Positions 54,830-64,000 of a stretch of 64,000 nt of DNA are shown one piece after another. A program made the translations under genes and the position numbers. This DNA comes from Norana najaformis (lineage: Eukaryota > Annelida > Clitellata > Crassiclitellata > Hormogastridae): contig OZ029916.1 of assembly GCA_964023275.1 (NCBI GenBank), positions 33,158,727 through 33,222,726 on the forward strand, written 5' to 3'. Position 1 is the stretch's first letter. Each line of letters begins with the position of its first letter. A model generated the notes under the pieces. That model worked only from the letters and a program-made list of their open reading frames with translations. It did no database searches and was not told the DNA's origin.

Positions 54830-55330
54830 ATCTGAGAACTTCTATAGTGCCACTGTAATAATGGTCAACACAGCAGTCATTGGTTGCTACTAAGCAAAAC
54901 TGCTGTGCAACACAAATCCCAGGGAACGTCTGGAATGAAAAGCCAAGATGGGACTCCAAAAAAACAAATGGCCCACGGAAGATGCGAGTCCAGGAAAAGA
55001 CAAGTTGTCAAAATCTGAAGGCCATAACAAAAAAGACAAGTTGTTAGTCAAAATCTGAAGGCCATAACAAAAAAGACAAGTTATTAGTCAAAATCTGAAG
55101 GCCATAACAAAAAAGACAAGTTATTAGTCAAAATCTGAAGGCCATAACAGACTTTGCAGAGTGAATGTTTGTCGGAAGACAGTTCCAGAATCCACCAGGG
55201 CCAGTGACAGAAATGGCACACCTGCCAAGAGCTGTTTTTTTCCACAGAAGAGTCAGATTAAGACCATCAGAAGAGTCAATTCTTGGAAGTAAGTAGAATA
55301 AATATAATGAGGTTGGCAAAAATGCAGAGT
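54830..55330 (-). repeat. LINE tail with internal 40-bp tandem array
   Basis: The minus frame reads KKTALGRCAISVTGPGGFWN then CLPTNI, matching the family at 50.7-51.1 kb. 54,995-55,149 is four head-to-tail copies of a 40-bp unit (AAAAGACAAGTTATTAGTCA...); the first lacks TTAG. The array sits just after the tail frame on the minus strand. Confidence 0.8.
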
Positions 55331-56009
55331 CTTGTTTACAATTTGCCTAGTCTTGAACATTATTCGCTTTTCTGTTGGCAGCCATAGCAACGATTTTTCA
55401 ATCAGTGATATATTTTGGAATTTTAGTGATAGCTTTTGTGAATGTATTTTGAACTCTTTGACCTTTAGTGTGTGTTGGCAAGGTTAGGTGCAGCTTAGAT
55501 CAAACAACAAATGCAAATGAACACTCCTGACTTCTCTACTACAGATGCTTCTAAGGCATTAGCAATTTCTTCAGTTATTGTAGTTCATCTTTGGGTTCCT
55601 TTTTTCTGGACATCGTGTATATGAAAATGCCAAATGCTAAAAACTAGTTACGTACGCAGAAGATACTGTCCGATTTATTACTGCCAAGTTTGTAGGGCAA
55701 GATTTGCTTCATGGCATAAAAATCATTTAGTACGGCAATTTTATCCAACACCTCTGTAAACAGGAAATTCAGACATAAAGCGATTTCCATTAGATGTATG
55801 GCACAAAAAGCATTGTGTTGCTGTGTTGATGATGAAAATAATTAAAGCAGGGGATCAACAGATAACGAGAGAACAGCACAACACCGACAGCAAGAAAGCT
55901 GGAAGAATGGAAAGTGTAATTTATAGATATACAAATTTTAAATCTACAAGAGCTCAAATTGAGTCTGCTTCAGTTTTAATGCAAATGCTTTTTCTTTAAT
56001 CTGAACATC
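55331..56009 (+). other. 3' flank of ZNF598
   Basis: No other gene. A minus-strand ATTAAA at 55,995-56,000, just past the stop, could serve in polyadenylation, but it lies very close. Confidence 0.5.
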
Positions 56010-58479
56010 TTAAAGAATCGGCTTAGAGTCCATGCAGCTGTGCTCCATCCAGTGATCCATGCTGTCGTCATTCAAGATGACCTGGCCACAGAATGAACAG
56101 CACAAGACTTCATTGTCCAGTGTGCTCCACGGATTTGTCTTCCTGCTCGAACTTTTTGAGATATGTGCACGATGGGCGGCAAGAAGTTCCTGTTGCTTCT
56201 CAATGTTCGGCAAAAGTACAACCAACTCAGGGAAGATTTTCTGAAAGGCTTCCATCCCAATAACCTCGGAACACTGGCTGTAGTACTCCTTTGCATTGAT
56301 GTGGTTCTTGCGGAAGTTCAGAGAAATTTCTTTGAAGCGATCAAATGTGGCTTCTGTGGTTTCGTTCATAATATTTTCAATGAGTCTTGTGTTGCGGTCC
56401 AGTGAACGCTTTGGTGGTATGTAGAACGAGGTCTTTGGAAGCACTCCATATGAATTCTGTGTGGCAGTATCAGCCAAGCCAAAGAGTGCATCTTCTGGTT
56501 CACTTATCAAAGGCTTTGTGAAACCTGGGGGCGGTTTGCTGGCTGCGACTTTTGAAGAAAATCCAGGAGGTGGCTTGACAGTAGTGCTTGAAAACCCAGG
56601 AGGTGGTGGCACTTTTGAAAGAACAGAGGAGCAACTGTCACTGTTGATGTCTAATGTACAGCTTGTTAAATTCTCTTGGCTAGTGACTGGGTCTGTAGAT
56701 AGATGTGGCAGGTTACTAGACATGAACAGTGTGTTAATGGTTAGATTTTCAGCGGCCAAGAGAGCACTTGCAGAACCTCCAGATAGGCTTGGAAAGTCAC
56801 TTGGTGCAAACTTCGGCTGAAAGTCAGAATTTTCCAGAGACAGCTCATCAGGAATTAGACCAGACGACTCAGAAGAAGCAAGCGGCTGGCAGTCAGTGGC
56901 ATTTTTAACATTGCAGTCATCAGTCGATATTTCACCAGCGGCAACTAGCTCTTCCTCTTGTTTGGTGACAGCTTCAGTGCCTGCTGCTAAGTCCCTATCA
57001 CCAAGTGTCGACTCTTCTTTCACAGAAGAGTCATTGTCTTCCTTGGTGTCACAGGACAATGGCATTTTAAACATGGGTGCATCAACTCGCAGTTGCACCT
57101 CCTTCTTCGACTCGACTTTGTTCTGTTTGCTGTTCACCACTTTTTGTTTTGACATTAACTTCGGAAAGTCATTTGGCTCAAACTCTGACTCTGCCGTGTC
57201 TGTTTTCAGTTGCTCCAAATCTTTTCCATTTGCTTCATTTTTCGACTTTCCTTTCTTTTTTGCACCACTTTTCTCGCTGCCATCGACAATCATTGATTGG
57301 CTTTTTTCTTTCTTGTCTTTGGGATTCTTTTCAACGGCACACTGCATTTTAACATTATCCTTGTCCAGAGATTTAGTATCTTTGTCAGCTACAATTCTTG
57401 AGCAATTTTCTTTAGCGACTGATTCACTTATTTGACTACAAGAAACTTTACCAAGGTCTTTTTTGGCAAATTTTTCTTCTTTTAATGTAAGTACTTGTTC
57501 TTTCTCAGCTTTGCTTTTTTTATGCTTCTTTTGGTCAAAGTTTGACACTTCCGCTGCATTTTCAACAGCCGATGGCAGTCCCTTTTTTGAAATTTCGTTT
57601 TCCAAACTGCAGTTTCCTGCCAACCTTTGAGCAATGTCTGCCAAAGACTTGACTGGTTCAGCAAAGCCTATATTCTTCTGATCCTGCAATTTATCCCCTT
57701 CTCCATTCTCCTTATCACTGGCATTGGGTTTTTTGAGTTTTGACTGCTTGGCATTGACTGTTGGTTGGTCATCGCGTCTCTTATTGCCTTTGTTCTTTAT
57801 CTCCAGCTTCAGCAGACCACTCCGTTCTGTCTGCACTGGCGGCTGCTCAGGCTCCACCTTCTCTTTCTTTTTTACCCATGTACTAGAGATCTGTGCTCCA
57901 TTTGATGGCTTCCCAAGACCTGGAAAGTCAGAGAAATTTGGGGTCGTCACACTTTTGTGGAATCCTGTAGCTGTCTTTCCGGATGCCGTTACACCATTCA
58001 GAGACTCAAATTCTTTTGACTTCAAATCTCTTGGACTTGGGTTGCCTTTCAATTTTACAGCTAAATTTGACAAACTTCCTGAGGCCTGGCTCCCATTCTG
58101 TTGCCAAATGCTACTTCTGTTTTTAACATTTCCTGAAGGCTTTTGAGACTTCAACGATGGAAAATCTGCCTCGTTCAGCGTGCCACTTCGGACAGACCGG
58201 CCAGTGTTTAAAGCAAGAACCTGAGCAAGCGAACTAGTGTTTGCTATGCATCCATTTTTATCTCCATTCTGCACAGTAAGTTTTGCACTTGGCTGGCCAA
58301 AAAGGGATGGAAAGTCATCTGAGACAGCACTGAAATTCGTCTTCTCTGCTGCAGAACTCTGACTGGACTGCAGTAAGCGTGAGTTTTCAGCGAGCTGCTG
58401 GTTCATGATACAGACTGAACCCTGGCGTTGGGCCTCGGAAAGCGACAAAGAAATCGCAAAAGCATTGTCAATTTCAGCC
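56010..58479 (-). CDS. ZNF598: ZNF598 last exon, disordered C-terminal region and last finger
   Basis: 822 aa and TAA in one exon; acceptor TCCAG. Order: UIM-like helix, DFPSLFGQ, ADFPSLKS, DFPGLGKP, a Lys-rich central stretch, NDFPKLMS, SDFPSLSG, VPPPPGFSS, KPPPGFSS, KPPPGFTK, a folded helical segment (RFKEISLNFRKNHINAKEYY), and CSFCGQVI...HWMEHSC. Confidence 0.95.
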
Positions 58480-61400
58480 CTGGAAAGGATACCGAACCAG
58501 AATAAATAAATCTCTAACAATCACAAAAGAACTTTGTGCACTTTATTAAGAGTGAAGGTCAAACCTCATGAACAACTTTTTGCTGCATTTTTATATTACA
58601 CCCAATATCAAACAGTAAAGTAATTGCTTTATAATATAAAGCCACACTAATATAAGACAGAATAGAAATTCCCCAGTCTGCTCAACAGTACCTTCTAATG
58701 AACTTAAAATAAGAAAATCTAAGTAAGAGTTCAGATAGCAAAGGACAGGACTGGTCACCTGCCCCCATGATATCAAGCTATGCAAATGAAGCTGCTATTA
58801 CTGCACACCCAAGACCCCTAAATTCTGTCTGAGGAAATTGATATACTTCATAACACTATACCAAAACAAACCTTAGGAACATTTTATATTTAAAATAAAG
58901 CACCAAGGTAAATGCTTGGTCTTTGTGTTTGGTGGAAGTTTTGGTAGCTTATGAAGTCATGCATGCATTCCTTTTAGAAGTTCCCTTAAATGCCTAGTCA
59001 ACTCCACTACATTAAAGAAAGACTGAGAACTTGCCTCCTCTCCTGCTCTTCTCGTTGCCTTTGGTCTGATCTTCCATGTCGGATTCTCCCCGCATTTCTG
59101 TCTTCAAAACCAGCTCCAGATGCACCACCTGCAGAGAACATTCAAAGATTTCACAACTGAAAATGATTTGTTGGTCTATTCCATTCTATTTGGTAGTATG
59201 CAGGGTCTGTAATACAACAATTGCGGGTACAACCCTGCTACGTAGAATCCACGTAACAACCTCAGGTAAGATGTTCACACACTCTTGTCTCACACTTCAG
59301 ATTAAGATTTCCTGATGTTTTTAAGAAGCACAGTAAATAAATAACTGAACAAAAATAACAAATGCTAAATAACAAATGCTCGAGGAATCAGCAATGACAA
59401 AATATGGTATCACTGATGATCAAAGTACAAATCAAAGAACATTGAATAAAAGATCATAAGTATGTCAAACATCACTGTCGAATCAACAGTGATGAATCAC
59501 AACATGACTGTGCAAAAATTTCTTATCAGAGCATAAAAGTGTTGAAATACTAAATAATAAATACCTGATAAACTTTATGTACGAAACTAAAATGAACTTA
59601 AGGAAACGATTTTTAGGAAGAGATTCTCATACATGATTTTTTAATATATTTGATATGGTTATCAGAGGCAGCTCATCATAAAAAGTCAAACCAATTAAAT
59701 AAAAGCAGACATTATCTGATCCAATCTGGAAACTTTACAGCATAAATATCATAATGCACAATGCATCAATCGCTTGTAGTTTCTGACCAAAACCGCATTT
59801 CAAAATCACAATCCTTTGGACTGAGCAGGTGAGTTATATATTCTAAATGTAATAAATAATAAATACAATTGTAAAGAAATATAAATAATTTAAAACAAAT
59901 ATAACTAAAGACTTGACAGTAAGATGTTGCTTCAAAAATCAAAAAGCTACATATTGAGAACACATATGGTGCCAAAAAAGTCCTGTACAAAAACTTACGA
60001 TGCACTTGAAAATTTCCCAACTGTGAAAAAATCAACAAACCTCGATGCCTATTGTTGCTTCGTCTTCCACTGTCTTGTGGTCGTGGGCCGTAATTGAAGT
60101 CGACCTCAATCGTACGCAACTGTCGTGCCTGATGTCGTCCAAGGTGTTTTCCATGAGTAGTCGAGACGTGCGCTTTCATATCAATTTCAGAACGAAACGC
60201 ATTGGTGAACTCCGTCCGAGCACATTCATCTTCTTCGCAGAGAAAGTGTTTTTCACGAAAGTGATCACGCAGATATTTATACTCTCTAACAAAATCAAAA
60301 TGATCACGAACTTAATAAGTGCATATTGTAATGTAAATTTCTCAATAATTTACAAGCCACTGTCATTACAAGTACCCTGCATGTATGCAAGTTCTCAGTC
60401 TTTCTTTAATGTAGTGGAATTGACTAGGCATTTAAGGGAACTTCTAAAAGGAATGCATGCATGACTTCACGCACATATGCATACATGCAGGGAACATATT
60501 ATATGTATGCATGTATGCAAGTACTTGTATGTATGCACCGGTATGTAAGTAGCTGAACATTCATACAGCCCTTTTAGAACTTTGCAAAAGCACTGAAAGG
60601 GTCTTAATGCCCAGTGGTTACAATGGGGCAGAAAGAACAGATGTTTCAGGTATGTAGCTTGGGCTAAAACTGTCATAAAAAATAAGTACTGTGGCTCCTA
60701 AAGAACTGAGCAGGCCAAGATCCATGTCCATACCTAATTCAACCCCTCTAGCCATCTTGCATCTTTCAAGCATCTTTTAGAGGATCTGAAGCATGGTTAC
60801 TTTATGCATCTATAGTATAAAGATGTTGCAATAAGCTGAAAATGTCTCCTGGACTGCTTCATCCAGAACACTTAGTACCTAAGTCAAAAACCTTTCCAGA
60901 TACTGGTTACAATGCAGTAATTTCTTTGTTTTGTAAATAGTCCACACAAAACTTAGACTTGGATTAAAAATACAAATTTGCAAATCAGAATATTACACCA
61001 ATAAAATATAATTGATCTAAAATCTTAATATATCTCTAAAACTAAATTTCAAGCATAACAGATTAATACAACGTCCCTATAAAAGAAACTATTCATTTCC
61101 TTACTCAAAATACTCATTGTTGATTCCATCAGTTTCACAAAAGTGACAAAAGTAGTGTTCTTGTCTCAGATGGCGCAATAATTCGTCATTGTCGAAATAT
61201 CGTTTGTCGCAAAATCTGCAAAGTGGATGAAGTCGATACGAAGTGTCATTTGAATCACCATGCCGCTTGTGTTCCGCCAGCTGCTTGCGATCATAGAATT
61301 TCCTATCACAGCCAAATAGCTGGAAGATAAACACATTCAATATTATTACTATTTCCAATTGACTGCACTGCTACTACCATTACAAGCCTTTAGGAAATCT

Positions 61401-62426
61401 GTAAAAACATGATGGGCTCTAGTTTTAGCAAACAGAAAGAATATTAGTTTTATGTAGGCTGTTTGATCATTTTGATAGACCTAATTTTGGCTAGTCATAT
61501 CCACATGGCTACCTGAAAAATTCCTAAAAGGGAATTGGCAGGCAGAAATAACCAAGACAATGCAGGCTTCCCACTAAGAACTCCAAAGAATACAAGGCCC
61601 TCCAAGAACAGCATGGTACAGGGACTTGGTGAAGGGTCCTTCACAAGCTTTGGGTTCCACACAGACTAAGATAGAACACACCCCTAAAAGATATCTACTC
61701 AGAAGCACTCCAAGCCCGAAGTTGGCGGAAAAAGCAATTTGATATCTTAGAACTTGTAGATTGTTTCAGTATTTCAAACGGGAAAACTAATGCAGGGAAG
61801 CCACTCCATACAGAACATATTATCCTGACAGTGTCATAAGTGCTTTACATAAATCAATTAATTAATTAATCCAGTGACAGAGTCATGGGTAATCAAGTAC
61901 AAACAAAAAGGGGCTGCATTTAGAAAAAAAATTTTACACCTGTGTCAAAACTGCCAAAAATCACAATCAAACATGGCATGAATTCCAGACTTATGACATA
62001 GTAACATATTCATGGTAAAAATAAATTGCGCCATGTACAGTTACATGGCAAGTTCATGTATCATGCATTAAAACGCTTCACGTCATACAGGCGGCATCAA
62101 GAGCCATGTTGCAACCACAGGTTAAGTGGATTTGTGTATAAACATGTTGTGCATAAACGGGACTGCATTTTAATAATTTTTACCTTCAGGTTTTCCACAC
62201 AAAGCTCACAGTAGAAAAGGTCATGATCTCGTTTCATGTGTTGTGCAAGTTGTTTAAAACTAGGAAATCTTCGATGATCTTTACAGAGTTTACACCGATT
62301 TTCCAGCAAGTTCTCGTAAGCTGAACGTATCGCCTCATCTTCAAAGAAGATGAACTTTTCTCGACAGATGCAAAATGAATCTAATTTGATGCGATCAAAC
62401 TTTTCCAATCTTCTAATGAAAGCAAC
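56010..62426 (-). CDS. ZNF598: ZNF598 (E3 ubiquitin ligase, ribosome-collision sensor), 5' partial
   Basis: Exons 62,184-62,426, 61,105-61,319, 60,041-60,285, 59,035-59,128 and 56,010-58,479 join to 1,088 aa plus stop. In animals ZNF598 recognises collided ribosomes, ubiquitinates small-subunit proteins such as eS10 and uS10, and starts ribosome quality control in the cytoplasm. Seen: the segment that follows the RING (VAFIRRLEKF), C2H2-type fingers (RCKLC, YCELC, LCRFC, FCHFC and CEEDEC with their His pairs), a basic linker, a UIM-like EIDNAFAISLSLSEAQ, five DFP-type motifs (DFPSL twice fully), three PPPGF motifs of the kind bound by GIGYF GYF domains, and a C-terminal CSFC...HWMEH finger. 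The RING exon is missing because it lies beyond the right edge: no RING pattern occurs in 62.4-64.0 kb. Intron 4 has a GC donor. Confidence 0.95.
58480..58951 (-). other. ZNF598 last intron, remainder
   Basis: AT-rich. Nothing recognised apart from the repeat arm at its 5' end. Confidence 0.7.
58952..59034 (+). repeat. ZNF598 inverted repeat, arm 1 (starts at the GC splice donor)
   Basis: 83 bases; reverse complement of 60,387-60,469 with one difference (59,002). Its right end is the first base of the GC-AG intron. Confidence 0.95.
59035..59128 (-). CDS. ZNF598: ZNF598 94-nt linker exon with GC donor
   Basis: Acceptor TGCAG; donor GCAAGT. GASGAGFEDRNAGRIRHGRS then a charged QRQREEQERR stretch. 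Only the GC donor gives the AG+G join to RAEIDNAF; the nearby GTTCTC would run into a stop. Confidence 0.88.
59129..60040 (-). other. ZNF598 intron between the repeat-flanked exons
   Basis: 912 bases, AT-rich, no element recognised. Confidence 0.7.
60041..60285 (-). CDS. ZNF598: ZNF598 exon with fourth and fifth fingers
   Basis: Acceptor GTTAG, donor GTTTGT. EYKYLRDHFREKHFLCEEDE, EFTNAFRSEIDMKAH, STTHGKHLG, then the basic RQLRTIEVDFNYGPRPQDS linker. Confidence 0.93.
60387..60469 (+). repeat. ZNF598 inverted repeat, arm 2
   Basis: Lies in the intron about 100 bases upstream (in transcript sense) of the exon at 60,041-60,285. It is itself flanked by a 14-bp inverted pair, CCTGCATGTATGC (ending 60,388) and GCATACATGCAGG (from 60,479). 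Confidence 0.95.
60470..61104 (-). other. ZNF598 intron, remainder
   Basis: TATG/CATG-rich at 60,475-60,550, then no recognised feature. Confidence 0.65.
61105..61319 (-). CDS. ZNF598: ZNF598 exon with second and third fingers
   Basis: Acceptor TCCAG, donor GTAAGG; ends in phase 2. LFGCDRKFYDRKQLAEHKRH, HPLCRFCDKRYFDNDELLRH, then HYFCHFCETDG. Confidence 0.95.
61320..62183 (-). other. ZNF598 intron between first two exons in window
   Basis: No coding or repeat signal recognised. Confidence 0.65.
62184..62426 (-). CDS. ZNF598: ZNF598 exon with first zinc finger (first in window)
   Basis: 81 codons, phase 0 both ends; acceptor TTTAG, donor GTAAAA. VAFIRRLEKFDRIKLDSFC, then RCKLC...HMKRDH and FYCELCVENLK. 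Confidence 0.93.
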
Positions 62427-64000
62427 CTAAAAACAAACAGCACATAAAAAAATTAGTGTTTACAAATGATGTGCATTTTTGCTGGAAATGTTGCTGAAAT
62501 TATTTTAGCACTGGATCACTGTAATCTCCTCTTTGTCCAGGACAATACAAGTTTAAATTATTCTTAAAATATTAATGTGTAACAGAAAAATTTTAAGTTA
62601 GGCAAATCAACATTTAAATGTAAAAGCCTCTTCTTGGTCTATTCTTCATTACATTTTCACTTTTATTAGAAAAATTTTTAAACATCAATTTAAATGTATC
62701 AGCTAATAAAAAACTTACTTTCTGTGTGACAAAATATTTTTATGTTACGTTATAACTGAAACTCTCGCTGATGTTGTTATACACTTCAAGGCTAAATTTT
62801 TTGGCCTTTTCCTAGACCAAAAGAGACCTCTTCTAAATTCAGAGGAGATCATTCCAATAAAGTGGTCAGGAAAGTTAAGATGAGTTCGAGCTAGTACGAA
62901 CTTTGATTTGAGCACTGTGACATTGACAAAGCATAACACAGAGCATAACATTTGCCAATTACGTAGAATCTGCCTTTATCAAAACTTCACTGTTATTCAC
63001 TGCTAGCTGCAACGATCATCTCAGCATAACTTTCACCAATTTTTGCACCTATCTGATGGCGGTTGGTTTAAAATGTTGTTCAAATAAAATGTTTACATAT
63101 TTAAGTCATGCCCTGCTTTGAAGTATTCTCCAGAGAAGAAGTTACCTCCCCCTTTTTAGATGAAAAATGCAATTAAATGAGCAGATTTTTAGAAGGGACA
63201 TCTTCCAAAAATAAAAAGGTACCTCCAAAAAACATAGCCATGTATGTAATTGCAAATCTGTATTACTAATTCTATTTCACTCATATGCATTTTGGCTTGC
63301 TAAACTTAGGTTAAGTTTCCCAGAATATCTACATAAGAAATTCCAGGTAAACCTTATTATTTTGGAAAATTTGACATCACCTCAACATCACATGCTGCAT
63401 GAGCACTTGATCCAATAAACACTGAAGACCTACAAGTTATTTAAGTGAGGAGAGGTAATGTAAATACATTACATAATTTTACTTAAACAGCCGCTTGCAA
63501 TCACCCTATTTGTAAAAAATATGGCTACCCCACATAGGAAACAAATCATGACTTGTGCCAAACTATCTTTTCAAAAAAAATATTCTGGGCATGAGTCAGT
63601 TTGGGTCCACAGGTACCAAATCACCAAACAAATTTTACCTGATGACAGATCTCAATATAAGTAATTCAATGCGCCTATTTGCAGCCTCCACAAATGATCT
63701 GGCAATTTTCCACAAAATTTTGAAGTTCCAACTTTATGCCACACAAAAAGACGTCAGCCACGTATCATGCGGAAGTGGTCCGATGCAGGATGTGAGACTC
63801 TACTGAACTTTTGTAGTGCATTTATAGGTAAGTAAGGAAGGTAACTTTTAATTTTGTTTCCATTTGGGATGTCATGTACGGAGGGTTTCTTAATTCTCAG
63901 CACAAAATTCTATATTCAAACAGGGAGTGTGCTAGATAGTTCACAGGTGAAAGCAAACGAGCTGCAAAGATTGGCAATTTCCATACAATCCGTTTTGTTA
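62427..64000 (-). other. ZNF598 upstream intron, to window edge
   Basis: No RING pattern or other exon could be supported. The upstream RING exon must lie further right. Confidence 0.65.

Noticed and set aside
54411-55149. Tandem repeats as a CRISPR array
   Set aside because: Repeats are head to tail without unique spacers, in a eukaryotic context.
56461-58146. Several plus-strand frames of 119-179 codons
   Set aside because: All are antisense shadows of the ZNF598 last exon.
63390-63440. Possible small ZNF598 exon (VFIGSSAHAACDVE)
   Set aside because: Splice-like edges exist but it does not match the RING or any conserved ZNF598 segment.

Overview
The window looks like nuclear DNA from an invertebrate animal. 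Genes are split by GT-AG introns, intergenic DNA is rich in decayed non-LTR retrotransposons and CATA-type microsatellites, and the recognisable genes are animal ones: an elastase-like serine protease, a cluster of BPI/LBP-family genes and ZNF598. A marine invertebrate, perhaps a mollusc, would fit, but that is inference. I see no operon, CRISPR array, tRNA or rRNA.

Layout. (1) 0.9-9.6 kb, plus strand: one complete six-exon secreted serine protease, 286 aa, with retroelement fragments in its introns. (2) 9.6-13.4 kb: LINE debris. (3) 13.5-53.1 kb, all on the minus strand: the BPI cluster, named A to E from left to right. A is an orphan first exon (pseudogene). B, C, D and E each have three coding exons joined in phase 0, encoding about 523, 493, 514 and 497 aa. 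(4) 56.0 kb to the right edge, minus strand: ZNF598 (ribosome-collision sensor, E3 ubiquitin ligase). Five exons carry the zinc fingers, linker and C-terminal motifs; the RING exon is not in the window.

The BPI cluster contains a large recent duplication. 15,993-23,275 (gene B and flank) corresponds to 38,961-51,421 (gene D plus the 3' part of gene E). The left copy lacks two blocks, each joined at a 3-4 bp microhomology; one of them is exactly the stretch holding gene E exons 2 and 3. Gene B also carries a 211-bp inverted copy of its own last-exon end inside intron 2. That copy keeps a five-A run that is now four A in the exon, so it dates the C-terminal frameshift of gene B.

In ZNF598 an 83-bp inverted repeat (82/83 identical) links two introns. 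One arm begins at the first base of a GC-AG intron, and the two exons between the arms total 339 nt, a multiple of three.

Transposable elements: several non-LTR element tails and reverse transcriptase pieces, a Ty3/gypsy relic, two LTR-like segments, and a 1,737-bp hAT element with terminal inverted repeats and an 8-bp target duplication nested in a LINE tail. The secreted protease and BPI genes suggest a defence or digestive role; ZNF598 is housekeeping. Nothing shows that they are co-regulated. All splice sites were read by eye from reading frame, family alignment and consensus dinucleotides; no transcript evidence was available.
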